Of a DNA stretch of 64,000 nt, positions 58,645 to 64,000 are shown in pieces; positions within the stretch are counted from its first letter, which is position 1; each line of letters starts with the position of its first letter. The DNA is from a virus, in IMG/VR virus record IMGVR_UViG_3300043444_000502, positions 103,600-167,599 of that record; one strand, given 5' to 3'. Position numbers and translations under genes: made by a program. The notes below the pieces were generated by a model. The model did no database searches, was not told the origin of the DNA, and saw nothing but the letters and a program-made list of their open reading frames with translations.

Positions 58645-59391
58645 ATGAATGACACTATTAGTTTAGCAGGTTTACTTTTTAGCATATTATTTGTGCCAGC
58701 TACCAGCGCAACAACTGGTACTGGCACTTATTTTTATGGTCCTGAAACAAGCGATAATTATGCATGTAGTAGAGCAGAAATATCTGCAAGAATAGATGCA
58801 ATTAGATCAGTGATTGGAGAAAATTTATATGTTGATGAATTTAATCATTGCTCAGAAGATAAATCAAAAAACATAAAATGTTCAGCTGATAAAACAATTT
58901 ATTCAGTAACAGATTCTTATGTAAAAAGCGTTAAATCAATATCATCAGAAATTAAACCCATGATGGGTAAAAAAGCATGTACTGTCGACGTTGATGTGCG
59001 TGTTACGTCTGAACGACCAAAGATTGATGCATTTGTAGATGGAAAATTCATGTATCGTTCAGGCGATGAAATGAAATTTAGAATGGCAACAAATAAACCA
59101 ACAAAAGTTTATATGTTTCATATTGAAGGTTCTAAAGCAACTATGATGTGGCCATCGTATGTTGGTACTAATAATAAAGTGGAAAATGAATTGCATTTAC
59201 CCACTCCTGGTTATAAATTTATTGCTCGTGCTTCTAAAGATAGATTTGATGAGCAGATAGTGTTTGTATTCACGAATGAAGAAATTAACTTTATGCGTGA
59301 TTACGACGTGAATGATTTTAATAACAAATTAATGTCTATTAAAATCAGTGATAGACGAATCATTCGTCGCAACCTTGTTATTGAACAGTAA
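58645..59391 (+). CDS. Secreted DUF4384-like protein
   Basis: 248 aa. Signal peptide at residues 1-22 (LAGLLFSILFVPATSA). RSGDEMKFRMATNKPTKVYMFHIEGSKATMMWPS (about residues 137-170) matches DUF4384, a domain of periplasmic or outer-membrane proteins that accompany LPP20/FlgO-type lipoproteins in bacteria. The next gene encodes just such a lipoprotein. Probably changes the host envelope during infection. Confidence 0.7.
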   Translation: MNDTISLAGLLFSILFVPATSATTGTGTYFYGPETSDNYACSRAEISARIDAIRSVIGENLYVDEFNHCSEDKSKNIKCSADKTIYSVTDSYVKSVKSISSEIKPMMGKKACTVDVDVRVTSERPKIDAFVDGKFMYRSGDEMKFRMATNKPTKVYMFHIEGSKATMMWPSYVGTNNKVENELHLPTPGYKFIARASKDRFDEQIVFVFTNEEINFMRDYDVNDFNNKLMSIKISDRRIIRRNLVIEQ

Positions 59392-59400
59392 GGATATATT

Positions 59401-60105
59401 ATGAAAAAGGTTATTTTAGTTGGTATGATTGCTGCAGCATTGACAGGTTGTGGCACTACTTCTCTCGTTGAAAAGAAAGCTGAATGGGTTCAGGGTTCAG
59501 ACAAAGTAGATTTGTCTATGGCGCCTGAGTGGTTTACTATGCATCTAGCAAATGATGGTTCACATATCTTTGCAACAGCAACTGAGTATTCAGCAGATTA
59601 TCAGTTTGCAATTGATAAAGCAATGTTAGCAGCTAAAGCACAACTTGCTGCGCAAGTAAACAATCGAATCCAAATGGATACCGAAACATTCATCGCTGAA
59701 GAAGGCAATGGTACTGATATCGATGACGTAGAACGTAAGACGTCGCGCACAACATCATCTAAAGTTGATAGTACATTGATCGTTGGTTTCAAGCGTGATA
59801 AAATCGAAGTACGTCGCGAAGGTCGTGGCTATCGTGTATATGTTCGCTTAGTGTATGATTACACAGATAACAATAAATTAGTACAACAAGCACAACGCAT
59901 TGAAAAGCGTAAAGAAAAAGCAGCAGAGAAAAGGGCTGCTACCCAAACTCCTGTAATCGCTCCAGTACCAGAGGAAAGCAAGACACTTAGTCAGCGTGCA
60001 AACGAGCTTCCCCATAACACCATAAGTGATCCGGTCGTTAAAAAGCGTGTAGAAGATGCAATTGCACGTGGAGATGCAGTAATCATCTCCAAGACTCTCC
60101 AGTAA
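59401..60105 (+). CDS. LPP20-like outer-membrane lipoprotein
   Basis: 234 aa. Signal peptide with lipobox LTGC (mature Cys17). APEWF and the ATATEYSADYQFAIDKAMLAAKAQLAAQVNNRI helix, then strands ending VRREGRGYRVYVRLVYD, fit the LPP20 domain. A Lys/Ala/Glu helix and Pro-rich linker follow. Good ribosome site (AAGGA). Bacterial homologues act in surface-polymer or flagellar systems. Confidence 0.75.
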   Translation: MKKVILVGMIAAALTGCGTTSLVEKKAEWVQGSDKVDLSMAPEWFTMHLANDGSHIFATATEYSADYQFAIDKAMLAAKAQLAAQVNNRIQMDTETFIAEEGNGTDIDDVERKTSRTTSSKVDSTLIVGFKRDKIEVRREGRGYRVYVRLVYDYTDNNKLVQQAQRIEKRKEKAAEKRAATQTPVIAPVPEESKTLSQRANELPHNTISDPVVKKRVEDAIARGDAVIISKTLQ

Positions 60106-60135
60106 GTTCTGATCCCCATATGGGGGTTAGAACTT
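60104..60135 (+). terminator. Hairpin overlapping the lipoprotein stop
   Basis: AAGTTCT-G-ATCCCC-ATAT-GGGGGT-T-AGAACTT, 13 bp with two single mismatches, followed at once by the next promoter. Confidence 0.65.
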
Positions 60136-60142
60136 TAGGCCT

Positions 60143-60172
60143 ATGTACAACAAGCAAAAAATATGGTATAAT
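60143..60172 (+). promoter_or_regulatory. Promoter for the 60.2-61.6 kb cluster
   Basis: AGGCCT, ATGTAC (60143-60148), 18 bases, TATAAT (60167-60172). A short frame ATG AAA ATG ... (60179-60214, 11 codons) starts near the transcript 5' end and overlaps the first gene. Confidence 0.8.
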
Positions 60173-60203
60173 ATACCTATGAAAATGAAAAAAGTGAGTT
60201 GTC

Positions 60204-60455
60204 ATGGCTATTGAAATTGAACAAGTTAAAGAACAAGTCCAAGAGCAAATAGTAACAATTGCTGAAACTAAAGTCGAAGATGGATGGTCAAAGGCTTTTG
60301 ACGATATTATCGCGATGGATTTTAGCGGATTTAATACACTTATTGCTGTAATTATTTTTCTAGTTTTGTTGAAACCAATTTTGTTTATTGCACGTTTTGC
60401 AATTATTGGTTTCGTTCTTTTTTGGGCAGTTAAATACTTTTTATATTATGCATGA
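60204..60455 (+). CDS. Small membrane protein
   Basis: 83 aa. Acidic amphipathic helix (about residues 1-40), then two closely spaced hydrophobic helices (TLIAVIIFLVLLKPILFIARF and IIGFVLFWAVKYFLYY). Could form a membrane hairpin. ATGA overlap with the next gene. Confidence 0.6.
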   Translation: MAIEIEQVKEQVQEQIVTIAETKVEDGWSKAFDDIIAMDFSGFNTLIAVIIFLVLLKPILFIARFAIIGFVLFWAVKYFLYYA

Positions 60456-60999
60456 TCCTAATTCAAAATACATTTTAGAAAAACTTGGCGAAATTAACAT
60501 TAACACTGAATATCGAGTTGATGATGCATTTATTTCTTTGCGAGAAACTAAAGTAAATCAATATAGAGATAATAATGGAAAATCACGTAGCATTGATGAA
60601 CGTCGATTGGATATCGATTGTGAATTTGTTGATGAAATGGTTAAGCGTGCGGGCAAAGATTATATTCTTGAAGCTTCGCATAAGCTTAAACATGACTTTA
60701 GATTTAGAAAAGATCCAGAGGGTGTCGTTTGGTGTGTCGACAACAAAGTCATTCACGAAGATATTTTTTGGTTACATATAAACAAATATGTACAATATCT
60801 TGAATCGTATAATCAAGGGAAGTTACACTATTTTGCGTTTTGGAAATTTATTGATCGTCCAACAAAACCATTGAAAGTTGGAGATAAACCAGAATTTCTT
60901 TTATTGTCTGTCATTCCTGCAGGAACTCTTTTACATAAAATGTGTGATCCAAAAATGATGACTAAAAATAAAGATAAGTACAAAGTATGCGTGGTGTAA
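60448..60999 (+). CDS. Hypothetical protein
   Basis: 183 aa from the ATG at 60448. Charged alpha/beta protein (SIDERRLDIDCEFVDEMVKRAGKDYILEASHKL, HYFAFWKFIDRPTKPLKVGDKPEF). No recognised motif. Overlaps both neighbours. Confidence 0.55.
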   Translation: MHDPNSKYILEKLGEININTEYRVDDAFISLRETKVNQYRDNNGKSRSIDERRLDIDCEFVDEMVKRAGKDYILEASHKLKHDFRFRKDPEGVVWCVDNKVIHEDIFWLHINKYVQYLESYNQGKLHYFAFWKFIDRPTKPLKVGDKPEFLLLSVIPAGTLLHKMCDPKMMTKNKDKYKVCVV

Positions 61000-61283
61000 A
61001 TCGTTATTTACTTCGTAAAGATATGGCTGAAGAACTACACGATTGGGTATTCTTTAGCGGATCAAGCGATAAAGTATATGGATTTGGTAAAGTCACTGAT
61101 GGTAAGAACTCATATTATGAGATTCCATTCATCTCTAATTTTATAAAAGGTTTCATCACAGTAGATTCACCTCGTAGCATTAGTGTACTCGCTAAGCGAT
61201 GCGATGGTAAAGAATTCAACAAACATTTTCGTACCGTTGAAGATACGAAACAATTTTTAACATTTAATTGTATGGAAAGATAA
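60987..61283 (+). CDS. Hypothetical protein
   Basis: 98 aa. LLRKDMAEELHDWVFFSGSSDKVYGFGKVTDGKNSYYEI reads as mixed alpha/beta. Starts 13 bases inside the previous gene. No family recognised. Confidence 0.5.
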   Translation: MRGVNRYLLRKDMAEELHDWVFFSGSSDKVYGFGKVTDGKNSYYEIPFISNFIKGFITVDSPRSISVLAKRCDGKEFNKHFRTVEDTKQFLTFNCMER

Positions 61284-61284
61284 T

Positions 61285-61635
61285 ATGACGCTTGAACAAA
61301 TTTTATGGGCTATTTTAGCCTGGGCAGTTTTAACTGTGATTGCATATTCGCACAGCGGTTGGAAAAAAATTAAAGATTGTTATTATATGTGGTTCACACG
61401 AGAATATTGGACAAATTATAATATTGTTGAAGCTGCAAGTTGGTTGACTAAAGCTATTATTATTGTACCTGGATTAATTTTTGGTATTCAAATCTGGTAT
61501 CTGTATTTTTTAACACTTGCAACAAGTTTAACTCTCATTTGGGCTTCTAATAAAAAATTACTTCCAACATTAGTTGCATTTAATACATTATGGGCATTTA
61601 TCAGTTGTATGGTATTAGCACAGCATTTAATTTAA
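61285..61635 (+). CDS. Multi-pass membrane protein
   Basis: 116 aa with hydrophobic helices at about residues 4-22, 49-66 (WLTKAIIIVPGLIFGIQIWYLYF) and 68-112. A Trp-rich, charged loop lies between the first two. Function unknown. Followed by a 120-base AT-rich gap (61636-61757) with no clear signal. Confidence 0.55.
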   Translation: MTLEQILWAILAWAVLTVIAYSHSGWKKIKDCYYMWFTREYWTNYNIVEAASWLTKAIIIVPGLIFGIQIWYLYFLTLATSLTLIWASNKKLLPTLVAFNTLWAFISCMVLAQHLI

Positions 61636-61757
61636 CTTATTAATTTTCTTAATAATCCTTATTAAAATAATTATTTTCTCGTTTAGCGCTTTGTAGTATA
61701 CATAATTCTAGATTAATAAAATTAATCACTTACAAATAATCAATAAAGGAATTTAAC

Positions 61758-62294
61758 ATGAAAACAGTTGGAGATAAATTAGAGAAATTTGTTGTTACTG
61801 GTATCAATCCCGGCAGTGATCAGTTTTTTGACATTACAGAAGAATCATTTGAAGGTAAGTGGAAAGTTATCGTATACTATCCAAAGGACTTCACATTTGT
61901 TTGTCCTACAGAGATCGTAGCTTATGACAAACTATTCCAAGATTTTGCTGATCGTGATGCAGTTCTATTGACTGGTTCTACAGATAATGAATTCTGTAAG
62001 TTAGCATGGCAAAAACATCATGAAGATCTATCAAAGATCAAGCATATTCAATTTGCTGATACGCAAAGAGATTGGGATAAATCATTGATTGAGCAATTAG
62101 GCGTGTTCTATGCTCCTGCTGGTGCAGCGCTTCGAGCTACATTCATTATTGATCCAGACAATGTGATTCAACATGTTACCGTAAATAACTTAAATGTTGG
62201 TCGTTCACCAGAAGAAACTTTGCGTGTACTTGATGCTCTTCAAACAGGAGAATTATGTGCTTGTAATCGTACAGTCGGTGGAGAAACACTATAA
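61758..62294 (+). CDS. ahpC: Peroxiredoxin AhpC
   Basis: 178 aa 2-Cys peroxiredoxin. Peroxidatic Cys49 in DFTFVCPTE and a C-terminal LCACN pair (Cys167, Cys169) as in AhpC enzymes that are reduced by AhpD rather than AhpF. It reduces H2O2 and organic peroxides. Strong ribosome site (AAAGGA). One-base overlap with ahpD, so the two are made together. Confidence 0.93.
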   Translation: MKTVGDKLEKFVVTGINPGSDQFFDITEESFEGKWKVIVYYPKDFTFVCPTEIVAYDKLFQDFADRDAVLLTGSTDNEFCKLAWQKHHEDLSKIKHIQFADTQRDWDKSLIEQLGVFYAPAGAALRATFIIDPDNVIQHVTVNNLNVGRSPEETLRVLDALQTGELCACNRTVGGETL

Positions 62295-62830
62295 TGGAAT
62301 GGGTTGATCGTCTTAAAAGTAGTATTCCAGATTATGCGAAGGATACTAAATTAAACTTAGATGCTGCAATTAAACGCAGCACTCTTGGTGAAGATGCTCA
62401 ATATATTGCACTTGCTGCAGCTTTTGCAACAGGTAATGGAAAATTAATTTCTTGGATTGCACAAGAATTACATGGACCAGGCGAAGATGGATACGGTGGT
62501 CATAATTTAGAAGTTGATGCAGCTATGACTGCAGCGTCAATTATGGCACAAAATAATGTTTGGTATCCATATGTAGAAATGGTTAATGATCCTGCATTAA
62601 GCGGTTTACCTGCGCAATTGCGTATGAATGCAATTGCAACACACGGAGGTACAACTAAAGCAAAATTTGAAGCATACTCACTAGCCGCATCAATTGTTGG
62701 TAAATGCCATTTTTGTGTGAAGGCACATTATGAAACACTTAAGCAAGAAGGTTACAGTGTTGAACAGTTACGTGATATCGGTCGTATCGCTGCTGTTATA
62801 AATTCTGTAGCAAAAGTGTTAAATAGTTGA
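62294..62830 (+). CDS. ahpD: AhpD-like alkyl hydroperoxide reductase partner
   Basis: 178 aa. GKCHFCVKAH gives the CxxC-xxx-H active site (Cys138, Cys141, His145); the C-terminal GRIAAVINSVAKVL helix is typical. In actinobacteria AhpD passes electrons to AhpC. Here the one-base overlap with ahpC indicates a complete small peroxide-defence unit. Confidence 0.88.
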   Translation: MEWVDRLKSSIPDYAKDTKLNLDAAIKRSTLGEDAQYIALAAAFATGNGKLISWIAQELHGPGEDGYGGHNLEVDAAMTAASIMAQNNVWYPYVEMVNDPALSGLPAQLRMNAIATHGGTTKAKFEAYSLAASIVGKCHFCVKAHYETLKQEGYSVEQLRDIGRIAAVINSVAKVLNS

Positions 62831-62872
62831 AAAAAAATCTCATTTCAACAAAAGTTTTGTATATATAATTCT

Positions 62873-62998
62873 ATGAACAAATTTTCTATAACTTCCCCTA
62901 AAGCAAGAATGACTACATGCGGTCAGGCGAGCATTCGTCCTGAGACATCATGGTCATTAGGCTTTTATCACAATCTTGATGGAGGTCTAACGGGGTAA
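62873..62998 (+). other. Structured region / possible 41-aa ORF
   Basis: An ATG frame of 41 codons (MNKFSITSPKARMTTCGQ..., ending LDGGLTG) coincides with a nested RNA structure: ATGAC (62909-62913) with GTCAT (62953-62957), TCAGG-CGA (62923-62930) with TCG-T-CCTGA (62935-62943), and an outer CCCC/GGGG pair (62895-62898 with 62992-62995). No ribosome site precedes the ATG. It is either a stable RNA or a tiny gene; the strong terminator after it supports a discrete transcript. Confidence 0.4.
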
Positions 62999-63031
62999 GT
63001 AAGAAACAAAAGTTCTAAAGAATTTTTATAC

Positions 63032-63064
63032 AAGCCCCGGACCTACAAAATCCGGGGCTTTTTT
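63032..63064 (+). terminator. Strong rho-independent terminator
   Basis: AAGCCCCGGA (63032-63041) with TCCGGGGCTT (63051-63060), then TTTTTT. Separates the AhpCD region from the tRNA array. Confidence 0.92.
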
Positions 63065-63114
63065 CTTTATGGATCATAGACTTGCGCAATAGTTTACAAA
63101 AATAGTAGACTACT

Positions 63115-63144
63115 ATGTACAAAAAGAAAAAATTAGGGTATAAT
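63115..63144 (+). promoter_or_regulatory. Promoter of the tRNA-Gln transcript
   Basis: ATGTAC (63115-63120), 18 bases, TATAAT (63139-63144). The leader contains a CTGCAGC/GTTGCAG hairpin (63155-63177). Confidence 0.8.
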
Positions 63145-63183
63145 AACTCTTCTTCTGCAGCAGTACAAATGTTGCAGATCTGT

Positions 63184-63257
63184 AGGGCTATAGTGTAGCA
63201 GTAACACAGTTGACTTTGACTCAACTATCGTAGGTGCGAATCCTGCTAGCCCCGCCA
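63184..63257 (+). tRNA. tRNA-Gln (UUG)
   Basis: Cloverleaf with D stem GTGT/ACAC, anticodon stem GTTGA/TCAAC, loop CTTTGAC (anticodon TTG), T arm GTAGG/CCTGC and encoded CCA. The acceptor stem pairs GGGCTA with TAGCCC; position 1 is A opposite C72, a mismatch. Confidence 0.85.
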
Positions 63258-63285
63258 AAATATTTGTAAATAGTTCGAAAAAACT

Positions 63286-63315
63286 ATGTACAAGATTAAA
63301 AAGTTATGGTAGAAT
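63286..63315 (+). promoter_or_regulatory. Promoter of the main tRNA array
   Basis: ATGTAC (63286-63291), 18 bases, TAGAAT (63310-63315), a one-base variant of the usual -10. Confidence 0.65.
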
Positions 63316-63328
63316 CTATCTTAACAAC

Positions 63329-63356
63329 TGATCGAAAGATCAACTGCTCTTTAACA
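63329..63356 (+). promoter_or_regulatory. rrn-type boxB/boxA antitermination-like site
   Basis: TGATC-GAAA-GATCA hairpin (63329-63342) followed by TGCTCTTTAACA (63345-63356), identical to the E. coli rrn boxA core and in the rrn order boxB then boxA. Located between the promoter and the first tRNA-Ser. Confidence 0.65.
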
Positions 63357-63371
63357 ATTTGGATTCTCTTT

Positions 63372-63463
63372 GGAAGCGTGGCAGAGCCCGGTTTATTGCA
63401 CCTGTCTTGAAAACAGACGATCGTTAACGCGGTCCGTGAGTTCGAATCTCACCGCTTCCACCA
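63372..63463 (+). tRNA. tRNA-Ser (UGA)
   Basis: 92 bases, acceptor GGAAGCG/CGCTTCC, anticodon loop CTTGAAA (TGA), a long variable arm as in all Ser tRNAs, T loop TTCGAAT, encoded CCA. Confidence 0.93.
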
Positions 63464-63702
63464 TATTTAATTGCATTAGGTTAGTAGCACCATTAGGTTG
63501 CTATATTGGTTCGAAGATGTTCGACGGAACACGCTGATATAGTTACATGAAAGATGGAAACGAAACTTTAGCTTGCGCTAAGGCTGAGACGGTGGTCACG
63601 ATGGAGTATGCTACACTGTAATGTGGAAATGAACTTATCGATAGACGATATCGTGAGAAGTGCTAGAAGCAAACGTTCATGACATCCTAGTGTAATTAAA
63701 TA
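63464..63702 (+). ncRNA. Large structured spacer RNA between two tRNA-Ser genes
   Basis: The ends 63464-63480 and 63686-63702 pair over all 17 positions (15 Watson-Crick, 2 G-U), so the element fills the gap between the two tRNAs almost exactly. Inside: GTAGCA hairpin (63484-63504), TGTTC-GACG-GAACA (63518-63531), CTTTAGC-TTGC-GCTAAGG (63566-63583), TCACGAT with ATCGTGA (63596-63602/63650-63656) and ATGAAC with GTTCAT (63629-63634/63675-63680); the last two cross, suggesting a pseudoknot or alternative folds. No protein frame is plausible. Comparable in place to the stable RNAs of the T4 tRNA cluster, but not recognised. Confidence 0.6.
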
Positions 63703-63703
63703 T

Positions 63704-63793
63704 GGTGAATTGGCAGAGAGGCTTATTGCGTTTGTTTGCTAAACAAAAGATCCTTCACGGGGTCCATAGGTTCGAATCCTATATTCACCACCA
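63704..63793 (+). tRNA. tRNA-Ser (GCU)
   Basis: 90 bases, acceptor GGTGAAT/ATTCACC, anticodon stem TTTGT/ACAAA with loop TTGCTAA (GCT), long variable arm, encoded CCA. Confidence 0.93.
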
Positions 63794-63838
63794 AGGCAAA
63801 TAGAGATCTTGTGGGTTCATCCACGTTCTCTCAACGTT

Positions 63839-63871
63839 TGTTAGTTTCAATGGGTGGTATAGAAACTAACA
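63839..63871 (+). ncRNA. Hairpin in tRNA spacer
   Basis: TGTTAGTTTC (63839-63848) pairs perfectly with GAAACTAACA (63862-63871) around a 13-base loop; a second hairpin with GTGG/CCAC and AGAGA/TCTCT lies just before (about 63802-63831). Possibly a tRNA-processing signal. Confidence 0.55.
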
Positions 63872-63879
63872 CTAATTTT

Positions 63880-63954
63880 GGGCTGTTAGTGATAATGGGA
63901 GCACGTCGGCTTTGCACGTCGAAGGTAAGAGTTCGATTCTCTTACGGTCCACCA
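63880..63954 (+). tRNA. tRNA-Ala (UGC)
   Basis: 75 bases, acceptor GGGCTGT/ACGGTCC with two G-U pairs, anticodon stem TCGGC/GTCGA, loop TTTGCAC (TGC), T arm AAGAG/CTCTT, encoded CCA. The 8-mer GCACGTCG occurs twice around the anticodon. Confidence 0.88.
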
Positions 63955-63960
63955 AAATAT

Positions 63961-64000
63961 ATCTCAGTAGTGTAATGGCAGCATCACAGTCTCCAAAACT
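63961..64000 (+). tRNA. tRNA-Trp (CCA), cut by window end
   Basis: 5' part only: acceptor strand ATCTCAG (probable), D arm, and anticodon stem ACAGT followed by loop CTCCAAA (anticodon CCA). The 3' half lies beyond the window, so the exact 5' end is not certain. Confidence 0.65.

Noticed and set aside
63464-63702. Hammerhead ribozyme, group I intron, GOLLD or RNase P RNA as identity of the spacer RNA
   Set aside because: No CUGAUGA core, no P7-like segment, both flanking tRNAs are complete, and the size is far below GOLLD or RNase P RNA.
1-64000. CRISPR array, IS element, transposase or integrase
   Set aside because: No regularly spaced repeats, terminal inverted repeats with transposase, or recombinase motifs were found.

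Overview
This window is part of the genome of a T4-like (straight-tailed, contractile-type) phage. The evidence is a run of T4 core replication, recombination and late-transcription genes (UvsW, gp55, gp47/46, gp45, gp44/62, RegA, gp43, UvsX, gp41, RNase H, NrdA/NrdB). Every gene is on the + strand, the sequence is AT-rich, and genes overlap tightly (ATGA/TAATG junctions). CobS/CobT-like genes, Hsp20, peptide deformylase, PhoH, ThyX and many 2OG-oxygenase or small conserved genes resemble the exo-T4-like phages of aquatic bacteria (cyanophages, pelagiphages, methylophages). An rrn-type boxA, the AhpC/AhpD pair and the envelope lipoproteins suggest a proteobacterial, perhaps freshwater, host. 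That host call is an inference.

Layout. 1-5.8 kb: UvsW (5' end cut by the window), a 2OG oxygenase, the late sigma factor gp55, the gp47/46 nuclease and peptide deformylase. 5.9-9.8 kb: a VWA/metallopeptidase-like CobT with its AAA+ partner CobS, then an HTH protein. 9.9-18 kb: a dNTP diphosphohydrolase, sliding clamp, DsbA-like protein, a Tat-signal protein, clamp loader, RegA, a predicted pseudoknot, Hsp20, an acetyltransferase and DNA polymerase. 18-21.3 kb: a tryptophan-halogenase-like flavoenzyme, a MazG-like protein and a primase-like protein. 21.3-26.9 kb: one promoter drives a probable base-modification operon (DUF1599, a TS-family enzyme with the dCMP-hydroxymethylase Asp, dCMP deaminase, two unrecognised enzymes, an SGNH-like and a PLP-fold-like protein). 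26.9-33 kb: UvsX, gp41, ThyX, a second 2OG enzyme and small proteins ending in a strong terminator. 33-44.3 kb: late region with TATAAATA promoters and virion/internal-head proteins. Six of these share a T4-like capsid-targeting N-terminus, and a large nuclease-DUF6321 protein is also present. 44.3-44.8 kb: nested Rz/Rz1 spanin genes. 44.9-50.6 kb: NrdA/NrdB/glutaredoxin, a GIY-YIG-like protein and RNase H. 50.7-61.6 kb: many small early-type genes, a PTP-like phosphatase, PhoH, a Cas4/RecB-like exonuclease, ClpP and an envelope lipoprotein pair. 61.7-62.8 kb: an AhpC/AhpD antioxidant pair. 62.8-64 kb: a tRNA array (Gln, Ser, Ser, Ala, Trp) with an rrn-like boxB/boxA leader and a large structured spacer RNA.

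Transcription. Eighteen + strand promoters and one - strand promoter share a TGTAC-type -35 box (mostly TATGTACA), an 18-bp spacer and an extended TATAAT -10. Four of them sit so close to a start codon that the mRNA should be leaderless. Late genes use the gp55-type TATAAATA element. No gene coding on the - strand, CRISPR array, IS element or integrase was seen.
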